Source: Actimicrobium sp047621665 (lineage in GTDB: Bacteria; Pseudomonadota; Gammaproteobacteria; Burkholderiales; Burkholderiaceae_D). Taken from it: DNA of 64,000 nt. Shown piece by piece: positions 18,398-27,231 of the stretch. The notes below the pieces were generated by a model, which did not search any database, was not told the DNA's origin, and saw only the letters and a list, made by a program, of their open reading frames with translations. A program made the translations under genes and the position numbers. Each line of letters opens with the position of its first letter. The first letter of the stretch is position 1. The stretch spans positions 1 through 64,000 of the forward strand of contig JBLHMB010000011.1 in NCBI GenBank assembly GCA_047621665.1. Reading direction: 5' to 3'.

Positions 18398-19066
18398 TTA
18401 AATCCCGCTCAACAAATCCCCTGCCAGATGCCCGGTCCCGTTGAAATAGGCCAGCCCGGTACCCTTCGCAGAAAACACGACACCGCTCAACGAGGCGTTG
18501 CCGATCACGCCCATCGATTGCGCTAGCGCGCTGTCGGGCAGACCGGCAACTTCACACAGGACAGCGGCAATCACACCGGCCGATGTCACGGCTAGCACGT
18601 GTTGCCCTGACGTCGTATCGGCTGTAGCGCGCCGCAACCAGTGCGCCACCCGGGCGCGAAATTGTGTAGCCGGAGCGACACCGTCGACGACAATGCTGCC
18701 ATCGGCCCAGAGCCGGATTTCTTCGGCGTACAGACGCAGCCTGGTTTCTGCTGCAACGGAGCTATCGGACAAAAGGCGCGTACCGGTGCGCCGCTCTGCG
18801 CCGGCCAGCAACTGTTCTCCTTCGCCGAATTCGTCGAGGCCCTCATCGACCTCCATGATCATCCCGCCAATTTCTGCCAGCGCCAGTTGCGCTGTCAGGT
18901 GATGCCTTCGGCGCGGACCAATCCATGCACGATCGAAGCGCATGCCACGCTGATAAAAAAACTCGCCGGTCGCCTGCGCCTGTAACTGACCCAGTGATGA
19001 CAGCTGATCGTAGTCGCTGGCACCAAAAGCGGCCTGGCCGTGGCGTAGCAAGGTCAGTGTGCTCAT
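18398..19066 (-). CDS. Histidine phosphatase (phosphoglycerate mutase-like) family protein
   Basis: 222 aa branch-1 histidine phosphatase. The catalytic RHG is at residues 8-10 (LTLLRHGQAAFG); the conserved second His appears to be the one in GQHVLAVTSAGV, where the usual (S/T)HG is replaced, so the canonical catalytic pair should be checked. Its ATG overlaps the stop of the upstream acyl-CoA dehydrogenase (ATGA), so the two are translated together. Substrate unknown. Confidence 0.85.
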   Translation of the reverse strand: MSTLTLLRHGQAAFGASDYDQLSSLGQLQAQATGEFFYQRGMRFDRAWIGPRRRHHLTAQLALAEIGGMIMEVDEGLDEFGEGEQLLAGAERRTGTRLLSDSSVAAETRLRLYAEEIRLWADGSIVVDGVAPATQFRARVAHWLRRATADTTSGQHVLAVTSAGVIAAVLCEVAGLPDSALAQSMGVIGNASLSGVVFSAKGTGLAYFNGTGHLAGDLLSGI

Positions 19067-20250
19067 GGCATTGCCGCGCCTTGCAGTTTTTTACGTGCAC
19101 CGACAATCTTGTTGGCGATGCTCCAGCGATGCACTTCGCTTGGACCATCGTAAATGCGGAACCCGCGCACATCCTTGAAGATGCGCATGACGATGGTTTC
19201 CGCCGTCACGCCCTGCCCGCCCAGAATCTGCACGCAGCGATCGACCACGCGCCAGATCGCTTCTGAACACACCACCTTGGTCATGCTCGATTCGATATTG
19301 CCGCGACCGCCCTGGTCGAGCACCCACGCCGTATGCAGAATGTTGAGCCGCGCCGTATGCAAGTCCATCTCGTTATCTGCCAGCATGAAGCCGACGCCTT
19401 CGTGTTCGCCGAGCGATTTGCCGAAGGCCTGACGCTGGCTGGCATAGTCCAGCGCGACGTCATGCGCACGTTGCGCTTGCCCGAGCCAGCGCATGCAGTG
19501 CGTCAGGCGGGCTGGTGCGAGGCGAATCTGCGCATAACGAAAACCCTTGCCGATTTCACCGAGGACATCGGTGGCTGGCACCCGCACATTATCAAAACGC
19601 AGCACGCCATGACCACCGGCGAAGCAGGAATCGAGCGACTCCATCAGGCGTTCCAGAACGATGCCGGGACGGTCCATGTCGCTCAGGAACATCGTTGCCG
19701 AACCGTCTTCCATGCGCGCCATGATGATCGCGAAGGACGCGCCTTCGGCACCCGTGATGAACCATTTGGTGCCGCTGATCAGATAGTCATCGCCATCCTG
19801 AATCGCGACGGTTTGCATCATCGACGGATCGGAGCCGGAACCGGGTGCCGGTTCGGTCATCGCAAAACACGAGCGCGTGCGGCCTTCGACCAGCGGGCGC
19901 AACCAGCGCTCTTTTTGTGAGGGCGAGGCAACCTGCTCCATCAAATGGATGTTGCCTTCGTCAGGTGCATGGATGTTCAGTGCAACCGGGCCGAGTGGCG
20001 AGTAACCGGCGGCTTCGAAAACAGCTGCCTTGGCGACATGCGACAAGCCCAGTCCACCCAGTTCGACCGACGCATGCGGCGTCAGCAAGCCGGCGGCGCG
20101 ACCGGCGGCAACCAGTTCTTCACGCAGTGATTCGGTGGGACCGTGGCCGGTTTGGCGCGGATCATTTTCGAACGGGATGACAACGTCGGCGATGAAACGG
20201 CGGGTACGTTCCTGCAGATCCTTGATTTCCGGTGAGTGTGAAAAGTCCAT
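19063..20250 (-). CDS. Acyl-CoA dehydrogenase family flavoprotein
   Basis: 395 aa, FAD-dependent dehydrogenation of an acyl-CoA thioester. It shows the FAD/substrate motifs CFAMTEPAPGSGSDPS and WFITGAEGA, and the C-terminal GGQGVTAETIVMRIFKDVRGFRIYDGPSEVHRW typical of the long ACAD10/11-like group. It starts an operon with the histidine phosphatase and possibly bktB, consistent with fatty-acid breakdown. A degraded copy of its first ~110 codons and upstream DNA lies at 22291-22796, showing that this gene's 5' half was one end of a tandem duplication. Exact acyl substrate unknown. Confidence 0.93.
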   Translation of the reverse strand: MDFSHSPEIKDLQERTRRFIADVVIPFENDPRQTGHGPTESLREELVAAGRAAGLLTPHASVELGGLGLSHVAKAAVFEAAGYSPLGPVALNIHAPDEGNIHLMEQVASPSQKERWLRPLVEGRTRSCFAMTEPAPGSGSDPSMMQTVAIQDGDDYLISGTKWFITGAEGASFAIIMARMEDGSATMFLSDMDRPGIVLERLMESLDSCFAGGHGVLRFDNVRVPATDVLGEIGKGFRYAQIRLAPARLTHCMRWLGQAQRAHDVALDYASQRQAFGKSLGEHEGVGFMLADNEMDLHTARLNILHTAWVLDQGGRGNIESSMTKVVCSEAIWRVVDRCVQILGGQGVTAETIVMRIFKDVRGFRIYDGPSEVHRWSIANKIVGARKKLQGAAMP

Positions 20251-20391
20251 GAGTCTCTTTGATTATTAAAATGAAGTCTGTCAGCATAACAAGCATTGCC
20301 ATATTGCTCCGAAGTACTTGCACGGAGGCCCGTGTGGCCGATCGCCTGCAGCGCAAACGACGCAGTTTGCAGAAGGCAGGCCAACGCGGAT

Positions 20392-21681
20392 TCAGTCTTT
20401 CCGAAGCTGGTTTGCCATCGTGCTAATCGGTAAATAAATGATCGCCAGAATCATCCGTAACTGGCTGGCCCGGCTATGGACCGGGACGTCGCTTCTTGCT
20501 TCAAATTCGGTGCGGACTTTATCTGCCGTGCGTTCAATATTTTCGGTCATCCGGTCCATTTCACGTGCGGCTGCACTGGGGGCTACGCCGAGCTGGCGGG
20601 CGAAGGTGTGCAAGTGTTCCCGGGTTAGCTGCGGATAAGTTGTTGCGTCTCCTACCTTGAATGACATCGGCACTTCAGGCCAGGTCAACTCGCCGGGCGA
20701 GGCCAGCTCCGGTCTGTTCCACGCCGAAGTCGCCAGCAAGTCATAGTGCGGTGCCAGCTGATAGCCGCCTCGCGTTGCCAGCACGGACAAATTCTTCAAA
20801 TGGGCATCGCTGTTGCCGATCAATATATTGAACAAGGTCCAGCGAAACAGGGCCAGCCGCGTGGTCGCCGGTGGCCGGCACTTGTCGACGATGTCAATCA
20901 GTGCGTCGATGCCGGACCTGGCGTATTTCGACGCGGCAGACAGCGTCAGCAGCTGGACGGCATCCAGCGCGTGCAGGCGTGTTGTCTGCGCGCCGTCAAA
21001 TTTGCGGTCAAAGCGTTCGATGATGTACACCGCTGACGGCACATAACGTAACTGCACCGGCGGAACTGATAGCCCGAGTTCTTGTGCCAACCGCGCGCAG
21101 AACCATTCGTTGACGGCGCTGCAAGGATAAAACTCGCTCGATACGTCCGGCTTCAGGATGTGCGTGGATGCCTGCGCGCCCATTGGCTCAAACAGTTTCC
21201 CTTCGCTGCCCACCACGATCTGCAGTTTTTGCTGCGCACCTGCCAAGGACATTTTCTTTGGTGCGCCAGCCGCAAGGGGCTGTCGCGGCATGGCACGGAT
21301 GCGTGCTTCCAGATCTTCGTCAGTGAGCGGCTGCAGACCACCAGTCAATTGTTCGGTATTCGGTGGCAACAAGGTCAGTGCGCCAGCGGACTCGGCACCG
21401 TAATGGGCAAGCAATCCCCAGGAGTCGGATGCTTCGGCAGGGAGCGTGACGGTCAGTTGTGTGCGGGCGGCGTCTTCCGGCAACAGATTATCGAAAAACC
21501 ACTGTACTGGCCGGATGGAGCCGCCGTCTTCAATTTTTTCAGGTGTCAACGGTAGTCCGGGAGCCAGGCTGTAACCGGTCGCCAGCCAAGACGTCTCGTA
21601 CTGGAAAGACCAGATACCCTGATTTTCGAACAAGGTGCCAATAAGTTCTTTGTTCAGGGTCACATGCAACTGCCGATTCAC
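20392..21681 (-). CDS. hipA: HipA family toxin kinase
   Basis: 429 aa Ser/Thr kinase-fold toxin; E. coli HipA phosphorylates GltX and causes growth arrest. Key residues look intact: autophosphorylation-site serine S145 in KKMSLAGAQQK, K177 in HILKP, ERFDR at 222-226, catalytic D292 in GNSDAHLKN with N297, and D314 of HYDLL. The N-terminal HipA-N1 region is fused in the same polypeptide. Its ATG overlaps the hipB stop (ATGA). The gene lies downstream of hipB as in classical hipBA. It appears functional, unlike the remains of the same locus near 22790. Confidence 0.93.
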   Translation of the reverse strand: MNRQLHVTLNKELIGTLFENQGIWSFQYETSWLATGYSLAPGLPLTPEKIEDGGSIRPVQWFFDNLLPEDAARTQLTVTLPAEASDSWGLLAHYGAESAGALTLLPPNTEQLTGGLQPLTDEDLEARIRAMPRQPLAAGAPKKMSLAGAQQKLQIVVGSEGKLFEPMGAQASTHILKPDVSSEFYPCSAVNEWFCARLAQELGLSVPPVQLRYVPSAVYIIERFDRKFDGAQTTRLHALDAVQLLTLSAASKYARSGIDALIDIVDKCRPPATTRLALFRWTLFNILIGNSDAHLKNLSVLATRGGYQLAPHYDLLATSAWNRPELASPGELTWPEVPMSFKVGDATTYPQLTREHLHTFARQLGVAPSAAAREMDRMTENIERTADKVRTEFEARSDVPVHSRASQLRMILAIIYLPISTMANQLRKD

Positions 21682-21956
21682 GGCCGTGCTCTTTTCTTGC
21701 GCGGAGCCGGGTCGGAGGTGACTGACGACACGCCGGGCGGCAGCTCCAGAATCAACTCCATGCCTAGTTCATGCAATGTGGCGAATAAAATTTTAAGCGC
21801 GGCAGTAGCTTTACCTTGCTCCTGTCTGCGCAGCAGGGTGCTGGAGGTACCCAGCGTCCCAGCCAGGTCCGCCAGTGGAATGTCGAGTGCAACACGCGTA
21901 GCACGCATCGCAGCGCCGAGTTCTTCGGGAGTGGCAATCTTCAAGGAACCTCGCAT
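21678..21956 (-). CDS. hipB: HipB-like HTH antitoxin
   Basis: 92 aa Cro/C1-type helix-turn-helix protein (EELGAAMRATRVALDIPLADLAGTLGTSSTLLRRQEQGKATAALKI spans the HTH), the expected partner and autorepressor for HipA. The start is placed at ATG 21956 (MRGSLKIATPEEL). A TTG at 22004 would add 16 residues through the operator DNA; both lack a clear ribosome site. The ATG itself falls inside the first operator dyad, fitting tight autoregulation. The C-terminus ends in a basic KKRARP tail. Confidence 0.88.
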   Translation of the reverse strand: MRGSLKIATPEELGAAMRATRVALDIPLADLAGTLGTSSTLLRRQEQGKATAALKILFATLHELGMELILELPPGVSSVTSDPAPRKKRARP

Positions 21957-22078
21957 AACAGAGTCAATTCGCTCTATTATTCCTGTTAGGCGATCAGAAA
22001 TCAACTAAGAGAGCAATATTGAACTATTAAATAGAAAATCATCGACTTAATCCTTAATCGATCAATATTGCTCTGTTA
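21956..22078. promoter_or_regulatory. Three-site HipB-type operator array
   Basis: Three dyads of form AGAG-N8-CTCT upstream of hipB: 21960-21975 perfect (N8 TCAATTCG), 22010-22025 (right arm AACT, N8 CAATATTG) and 22059-22074 (left arm CGAT, N8 CAATATTG). Starts are 50 and 49 bases apart. The outer pair also forms a perfect 13-base inverted repeat (22010-22022 with 22062-22074). E. coli HipB binds N8-spaced dyads (TATCC-N8-GGATA), so the half-site spacing fits. The first site covers the hipB start codon. Confidence 0.7.
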
Positions 22079-22132
22079 TTGAACGCTTTGGCTGAAGACA
22101 GCCGGCCCTAAGCCGGCCTCGACACCACCATT

Positions 22133-22293
22133 ACATACTGCGCAAGTACTGCCCCCCCCACCTCAAACATCGTGTTTCTGGTGCACATAGAGCATCGATT
22201 CTTCCTGGATCTTGCCGCGCTGGTAGCCGGTTTCCATCGCACCGAGCACGCCGCCGCGTTCGTCGATGCGTTCAAACTCCTGCAGCACCGCTT
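22133..22293 (-). pseudogene. Fragment of icmF 3' end (duplicated, internally deleted)
   Basis: Bases 22133-22168 match the last codons of icmF (from 23765) and 22171-22290 match icmF 24067-24189 at high identity; about 270 bases between are missing. A run of eight C interrupts the terminal part. The fragment ends at CTT (22291-22293), shared by the icmF and acyl-CoA dehydrogenase sequences, which marks the duplication breakpoint. Confidence 0.85.
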
Positions 22294-22627
22294 GTGATGG
22301 CGACGCGACCTGTTCCATCAAATGGATATTGCCTTAGTCCGGTGCATGGATGTTCAGTGCAACCGGGCCGAGCGGCGAGTAGCCGGCGGCTTCGAAGACG
22401 GCGGCCTTGGCGATATGCGACAGACCCAACCCGCCGAGCTCGACTGACGCATGCGGTGTGAGCAAGCCGGACGCGCGACCGGCGGCGACTAATTCTTCAC
22501 GCAGTGATTTGGTGGGGCCGTGACCGGTCTGTCGCGGATCATTTTCGAACGGGATGACGATGTCTGCGATGAAACGACGGGTGCGTTCCTGCAGATCCTT
22601 GATTTCCGGTGACAGTGAAAAGTCTAT
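22291..22627 (-). pseudogene. Fragment of acyl-CoA dehydrogenase 5' end
   Basis: Closely matches the first ~110 codons of the intact gene at 19063-20250 (its 19914-20250 part). It is dead: the start codon is ATA (22625-22627) where the intact gene has ATG, and a GAA codon has become TAA (in the triplet read from 22334-22338, PD-stop-GN instead of PDEGN). It has no 3' two-thirds; it is joined directly to the icmF fragment. Confidence 0.88.
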
Positions 22628-22796
22628 GAGTCTCTGTGATTGTTAGAATTGAGCCCATCAGCATAACAAGTATTGCGATGTTGCTCCCAGTTGCTTGCAA
22701 AGTGGCTGGCGTAACTGATCGTCGGCAGCGCCAACGATCAGGATGTAAAAAGCAGAGCGCCCTGGACCGGCACGGATTCCGTTTTTCCGAAGCTGG
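22628..22796. repeat. Duplicated acyl-CoA dehydrogenase upstream DNA and hipA tail
   Basis: Diverged copy of 20251-20410: the shared blocks include CAGCATAACAAG and, at the end, CCGAAGCTGG (22787-22796), which in the first copy lies within the last codons of hipA. The hipA stop is lost in this copy. Homology stops at 22796, where the phd-vapC segment begins. The rest to the phd start (22797-22892) holds only an AT-rich presumed promoter. Confidence 0.75.
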
Positions 22797-22892
22797 CGAC
22801 GTTAAAATGACTTGTTCTGATAGTCATTCCTTAATATAGTTGATTGGCTGTAGTCACCTGCCCATCGTCAAATAGTTGTGTCTGGAGAAGTC

Positions 22893-23132
22893 ATGGAAAA
22901 CAATCAAGTTTCTAAGTCTGAGTTCAAATCGAGGGCTCTGGAATATTTTCGGCAGATCGAGTCATCTGGTCAGAGCGTCATCGTCACCGATCATGGCAGG
23001 CCTGCCTTGGAAGTCCGTCCATACAGAAACGTCGACCAAAGACGCAACCCGCTCGATGTTCTCCGCGGCTCTGTCGTCAGTTACATCGACCCGACTGCTC
23101 CGATCGACGTCGATTGGGAGTCGGCGCAATGA
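22893..23132 (+). CDS. Phd/YefM family antitoxin
   Basis: 79 aa; begins MENNQVSKSEFKSRALEYFRQIESSGQSVIVTDHGRPALEVRPY, the Phd/YefM DNA-binding fold, with a C-terminal toxin-binding tail rich in acidic residues (PIDVDWESAQ). A GGAG sits 7 bases before the ATG; a GTG five codons earlier precedes that site and is unlikely. Its stop overlaps the vapC start (ATGA). Because the toxin frame is broken it may be an orphan antitoxin. It occupies the position of hipBA in the duplicated locus, so it was probably acquired horizontally. Confidence 0.88.
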   Translation: MENNQVSKSEFKSRALEYFRQIESSGQSVIVTDHGRPALEVRPYRNVDQRRNPLDVLRGSVVSYIDPTAPIDVDWESAQ

Positions 23133-23531
23133 TCGTGCTGGATACCCACACACTGATCTGGTGGGTGACTGGTGACGAGATGTTGAGCGACCAGGCGAAA
23201 AAAACCATTGAGTCGGAAATGTCTCTGCCTGGTGGTCAAATTATTATCTCGGCAATATCCGCCTGGGAAATTGCAATGCTCGTAGAAAAAAAGACGCCTC
23301 ATCCTCTCGATGGACGTTGCGAGCTGGCTCGATGCGGTGGCTGAAATCGAGACTGTGAAATTCTGGCCGATAGACGTTGCAGTTGCATTGAAGTCGGTTG
23401 ATCTTCCTGGGGAGTTTCACAAAGATCCCGCAGACAGGATGATTGTTGCGACCGCGCGGAAATTCGCCGTACCGCTTGTGACGAAGGATGAAAAAATTCG
23501 TGCATACGAACACGTCAAGTCGATCTGGTAA
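23129..23531 (+). pseudogene. VapC-type PIN toxin, frameshifted in an A7 run
   Basis: PIN-domain ribonuclease toxin split in two frames. The first frame gives MIVLDTHTLIWWVTG to SAWEIAMLVEKK and then stops at 23344; the second continues from MDVASWLDAVAEIE to HKDPADRMIVATARK, VTKDEKIRAYEHV and a stop at 23531. Removing one A from the run of seven at 23286-23292 restores a continuous ~133-residue PIN protein (EKRRLILSMDVASWL). The first frame keeps D5 and the Glu of SAWEIA, while the other acidic residues (DPAD, KDEK) are in the second, so neither half alone should be active. It could be a pseudogene, a recent reversible slip, or a sequencing error. Confidence 0.85.
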
Positions 23532-23581
23532 GAAAAAGAAAATGCCAAAGACCAAATTCGGGTGTGAAAACCTTTATGGCC

Positions 23582-23764
23582 GCCTCGCATAACAGAGTGA
23601 ATTAGCTCCGTTATTAGCGCCAATGCATCAAGAATCAACGAATAGAGCATTATTGACTCACCCTGTCGAGGATCCTCGAATCAGTTCTTAATCGATCAAT
23701 ACCGCGCTGTTGTTGCAAACTTTTGCTGGCAACAAGCGGCCCCAAGCCGGACTCGATACCACCA
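23582..23764. repeat. Decayed second copy of the hipB operator and icmF downstream region
   Basis: Homologous to 21948-22136. It keeps the first three codons of hipB (ATG CGA GG., reverse strand) and degenerate forms of all three operator dyads: AGAG-N8-CTCC at 23594, AGAG-N8-ACTC at 23644 and CGAT-N8-CGCT at 23693, still 50 and 49 bases apart. It runs without a break into the icmF stop at 23765. Confidence 0.8.
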
Positions 23765-26700
23765 TCACATACTGCGCCGGTACTGCCCGCCGACCTCAAA
23801 TAGCGCATCGGTAATCTGTCCGAGCGAGCACACCCGTACCGCATCCATGAGCTTGTCAAACACGTTGCCGTCCTCGATCACCGCTTGCTGCAACGCAGCC
23901 AGCATCGCCGGCGACGCGTCAGCGTGCAATGCGTGGAAGGCTGCCAGACGGGTCAGTTGCGACTGCTTTTCTTCATCGCTGGAACGGGCCAGTTCGATGA
24001 TTTGCGGCATGTCGCTGACCTTCGGGTTGCGGAAGGTATTGACGCCGATGATGGGCAGCGTGCCGTCGTGTTTCTGGTGCTCGTAGAGCATCGACTCTTC
24101 CTGGATCTTGCCGCGCTGGTAGCCGGTTTCCATTGCACCGAGTACACCACCGCGCTCGGCGATGCGCTCGAACTCCTGCAGCACCGCTTCTTCGACCAGG
24201 TCGGTCAGTTCATCGATGATGAAGCTGCCCTGGTTCGGATTCTCGTTCCTGGCCAGACCCCATTCGCGGTTGATGATCAGCTGAATCGCCAGCGCACGCC
24301 GGACCGATTCATCGGTTGGCGTGGTGATTGCTTCATCGTAGGCATTGGTGTGCAGCGAATTGCAGTTGTCGTAGATCGCGATCAGCGCTTGCAGCGTGGT
24401 GCGAATATCGTTGAAGTCGATTTCCTGCGCATGCAGCGAGCGGCCCGAAGTCTGGATGTGGTACTTGAGCTTTTGCGAACGCTCGTTGGCACCGTATTTT
24501 TCGCGCATCGCGACGGCCCAGATGCGCCGCGCAACGCGGCCCAGAACCGTGTATTCCGGGTCCATGCCATTGCTGAAGAAGAACGACAGGTTGGGCGAGA
24601 AATCATCGATCTTCATGCCGCGCGCCAGATAGGCTTCGACGAACGTGAAGCCATTCGACAGCGTGAAGCCGAGCTGCGAAATCGGGTTCGCGCCGGCTTC
24701 GGCAATGTGATACCCGGAGATCGACACCGAGTAAAAATTACGCACCAGATGCTGGACAAAATACTGCTGGATGTCGCCCATCACTTTCAACGAAAACTCG
24801 GTCGAAAAAATGCAGGTGTTCTGACCCTGGTCTTCTTTCAGGATGTCGGCCTGCACGGTGCCGCGCACATTCTGCAAGACCCATGCACGGACTTTTGCCG
24901 CTTCATCGGCAGTCGGCTCGCGGGATTTTTCAACACGGAACTTGTCGAGTTGCTGGTCGATTGCCGTGTTCATGAACATCGCCAGGATTGATGGCGCAGG
25001 ACCATTGATGGTCATCGAGACCGAGGTGGTCGGGTCGCACAATTCAAAGCCGCTGTAGAGAACTTTCATGTCGTCGAGGGTCGCAATCGAGACACCCGAA
25101 TTGCCGACCTTGCCGTAAATATCCGGACGCACGGCCGGATCGGCACCGTACAGCGTAACCGAATCGAATGCGGTCGACAGGCGCTTGGCTGCCATCCCTT
25201 CGGAGACCAGCTTGAAGCGGCGGTTGGTGCGAAAGGCATCGCCCTCGCCGGCGAACATGCGGGTCGGATCTTCGTTTTCGCGCTTGAACGGGAATACGCC
25301 GGCGGTGTACGGGAACGCACCCGGCACATTTTCCAGCATCAGGAAGCGCAGGATTTCGCCGTGGTCTTCATAACGTGGCAAGGCGACCTTGCGGATTTTT
25401 GTGCCGGATAGCGTGGTCGCCACGAGGCGGGTACGGATTTCCTTGTCACGGATTTTGACGACGAACTCGTCGCCCGCATAAGCGACTTGCATCGCTGGCC
25501 AGTCGGCCAGCAATTGCCTGGCACCCGCATCGAGCTTGTTGTCGCGCTCGCTGATCAGGTCATCCATATCGACGACCTTGCCGGCTTCGGCCAGCATGCG
25601 TTTCGATTCCTGCAATTGCTGGCGTTCGCGTACCAGCTTGACGTTCTTTGCAGTAAAGACATGATAGCCGCGCACGGTATCGGCAATTTCGGCCAGATAG
25701 CGGCTACGCGCCGGTGGCACGATGGCGTTCTTGCCCGATGAGTGACGCAGGTTGACCGCGACCAGCTTGCTGGCCTTGACCGGCAAGCCGCATTCGGCCA
25801 GCCGTGGCAGCAAGCCTTGATACAACGCGGTGACACCGTCGTCATTGAAACGCGATGCCTGCGTGCCGAACACCGGCATTTGCTCGACCTTCTGACTCCA
25901 CAATTCGCGGTTGCGCTGATACTGTTTGGCGACATCGCGCAATGCGTCGAGCGAGCCCTTGCGGTCGAACTTGTTGATCGTGACGAAGTCTGCGAAGTCG
26001 AGCATGTCGATTTTTTCGAGTTGTGACGCAGCGCCAAATTCCGGCGTCATCACGTACATCGATAGATCGACATGGCTAACGATGGCGGCGTCGCCCTGGC
26101 CGATGCCGGAGGTCTCGACAATGATCAGATCAAAGCCGGCGACCTTGCAGGCGGCGATCACGTCAGGCAGCGCTTGCGAAATTTCGGAACCGGCTTCGCG
26201 CGTGGCCAGCGAGCGCATGAAGACCCGGCTCACGCCGCCCCACGGGCTGATCGCATTCATGCGAATACGGTCGCCGAGCAGCGCACCTCCGGACTTGCGC
26301 CGCGACGGATCAATCGAGATCACGGCAATATTGTGCGCGTCATCCTGATCGAGCCGGATGCGACGGATCAGCTCGTCGGTGAGCGACGACTTGCCGGCCC
26401 CACCGGTGCCGGTAATGCCGAGCACCGGTACCTTGATCACATCGGCGGCGGTATGCAGTGCGGTCTTCAGCGACGCACTGACCTTGTCATTTTCCAGCGC
26501 CGTGATCAGTTGCGACAGCGGACGCTGACGCTCAACGAGTGAGCCATTTTGCAGCGGTTCCAGCGTGGTTGGCGCGTAGACCGACAGGTCGCTATCGCAG
26601 GCCTGGATCATCGATAGAATCATGCCGACCAAGCCGAGTCGCTGGCCATCTTCAGGACTAAAAATGCGCGAGACGCCGTACGCATGCAGGTCAGCGATTT

Positions 26701-27043
26701 CAGTCGGCACGATCACGCCGCCACCGCCGCCAAAGACCTTGATATGCGCACCGCCGCGTTCGCGCAGCAGGTCGATCATGTATTTGAAATATTCGACGTG
26801 TCCACCCTGATAGCTGGAGATCGCGATGCCTTGTACGTCTTCCTGCAACGCAGCGGTGACGATGTCATCAACCGAGCGGTTGTGGCCCAGATGGATGACT
26901 TCGACGCCATTGGCCATCAGGATGCGGCGCATGATGTTGATCGAGGCATCGTGGCCATCGAACAGCGACGCGGCTGTCACGAAGCGTACCTTGTTGACGA
27001 CTTTGTATTCGGTCAGTTTCTGGACAACGGAGAGATCGGTCAT
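23765..27043 (-). CDS. icmF: IcmF, fused isobutyryl-CoA mutase with GTPase chaperone
   Basis: 1092 aa B12 enzyme interconverting isobutyryl-CoA and n-butyryl-CoA (related IcmF proteins also act on pivalyl/isovaleryl-CoA). Order: N-terminal cobalamin-binding domain with the lower-ligand motif DGHDAS (H31); MeaI/ArgK-like G domain with P-loop GTGGAGKSS near residue 210; C-terminal TIM-barrel substrate domain (AFPYTAGVFPFKRENEDPTRMFAGEG, SVSMTINGPAP). All in one chain of the standard ~1090 length. The start MTDLSVVQKL matches the family; a frame extending to 27127 is less likely. It is divergent from an AraC-type gene that may regulate it. Its 3' end was copied in the 22 kb region. Confidence 0.95.
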   Translation of the reverse strand: MTDLSVVQKLTEYKVVNKVRFVTAASLFDGHDASINIMRRILMANGVEVIHLGHNRSVDDIVTAALQEDVQGIAISSYQGGHVEYFKYMIDLLRERGGAHIKVFGGGGGVIVPTEIADLHAYGVSRIFSPEDGQRLGLVGMILSMIQACDSDLSVYAPTTLEPLQNGSLVERQRPLSQLITALENDKVSASLKTALHTAADVIKVPVLGITGTGGAGKSSLTDELIRRIRLDQDDAHNIAVISIDPSRRKSGGALLGDRIRMNAISPWGGVSRVFMRSLATREAGSEISQALPDVIAACKVAGFDLIIVETSGIGQGDAAIVSHVDLSMYVMTPEFGAASQLEKIDMLDFADFVTINKFDRKGSLDALRDVAKQYQRNRELWSQKVEQMPVFGTQASRFNDDGVTALYQGLLPRLAECGLPVKASKLVAVNLRHSSGKNAIVPPARSRYLAEIADTVRGYHVFTAKNVKLVRERQQLQESKRMLAEAGKVVDMDDLISERDNKLDAGARQLLADWPAMQVAYAGDEFVVKIRDKEIRTRLVATTLSGTKIRKVALPRYEDHGEILRFLMLENVPGAFPYTAGVFPFKRENEDPTRMFAGEGDAFRTNRRFKLVSEGMAAKRLSTAFDSVTLYGADPAVRPDIYGKVGNSGVSIATLDDMKVLYSGFELCDPTTSVSMTINGPAPSILAMFMNTAIDQQLDKFRVEKSREPTADEAAKVRAWVLQNVRGTVQADILKEDQGQNTCIFSTEFSLKVMGDIQQYFVQHLVRNFYSVSISGYHIAEAGANPISQLGFTLSNGFTFVEAYLARGMKIDDFSPNLSFFFSNGMDPEYTVLGRVARRIWAVAMREKYGANERSQKLKYHIQTSGRSLHAQEIDFNDIRTTLQALIAIYDNCNSLHTNAYDEAITTPTDESVRRALAIQLIINREWGLARNENPNQGSFIIDELTDLVEEAVLQEFERIAERGGVLGAMETGYQRGKIQEESMLYEHQKHDGTLPIIGVNTFRNPKVSDMPQIIELARSSDEEKQSQLTRLAAFHALHADASPAMLAALQQAVIEDGNVFDKLMDAVRVCSLGQITDALFEVGGQYRRSM

Positions 27044-27231
27044 GGCGGGTCGCTTCACAAAAGGTGATCTGAGACAAAAGACAATTTTTATCAGTATAGA
27101 AAGGTCGATCGCCGATAGCCATGCCAAAAAAAAGCAAACTAGTTGGTGGGAATGGTCAACCGGTCATGGCAGGCACGGTGCTTCGCGCTACACTCGCTGC
27201 TTGTTCCCGACCCGTCATTGCTCACACTTCC

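Noticed and set aside
23284..23293. -1 programmed frameshift on the A-AAA-AAG heptamer in vapC
   Set aside because: Restoring the frame needs loss of one base (+1 shift), not -1, so the classic slippery mechanism does not fit.
23885..24991. 368-codon frame antisense to icmF
   Set aside because: Codon-position mirror of IcmF; the sense protein is certain.
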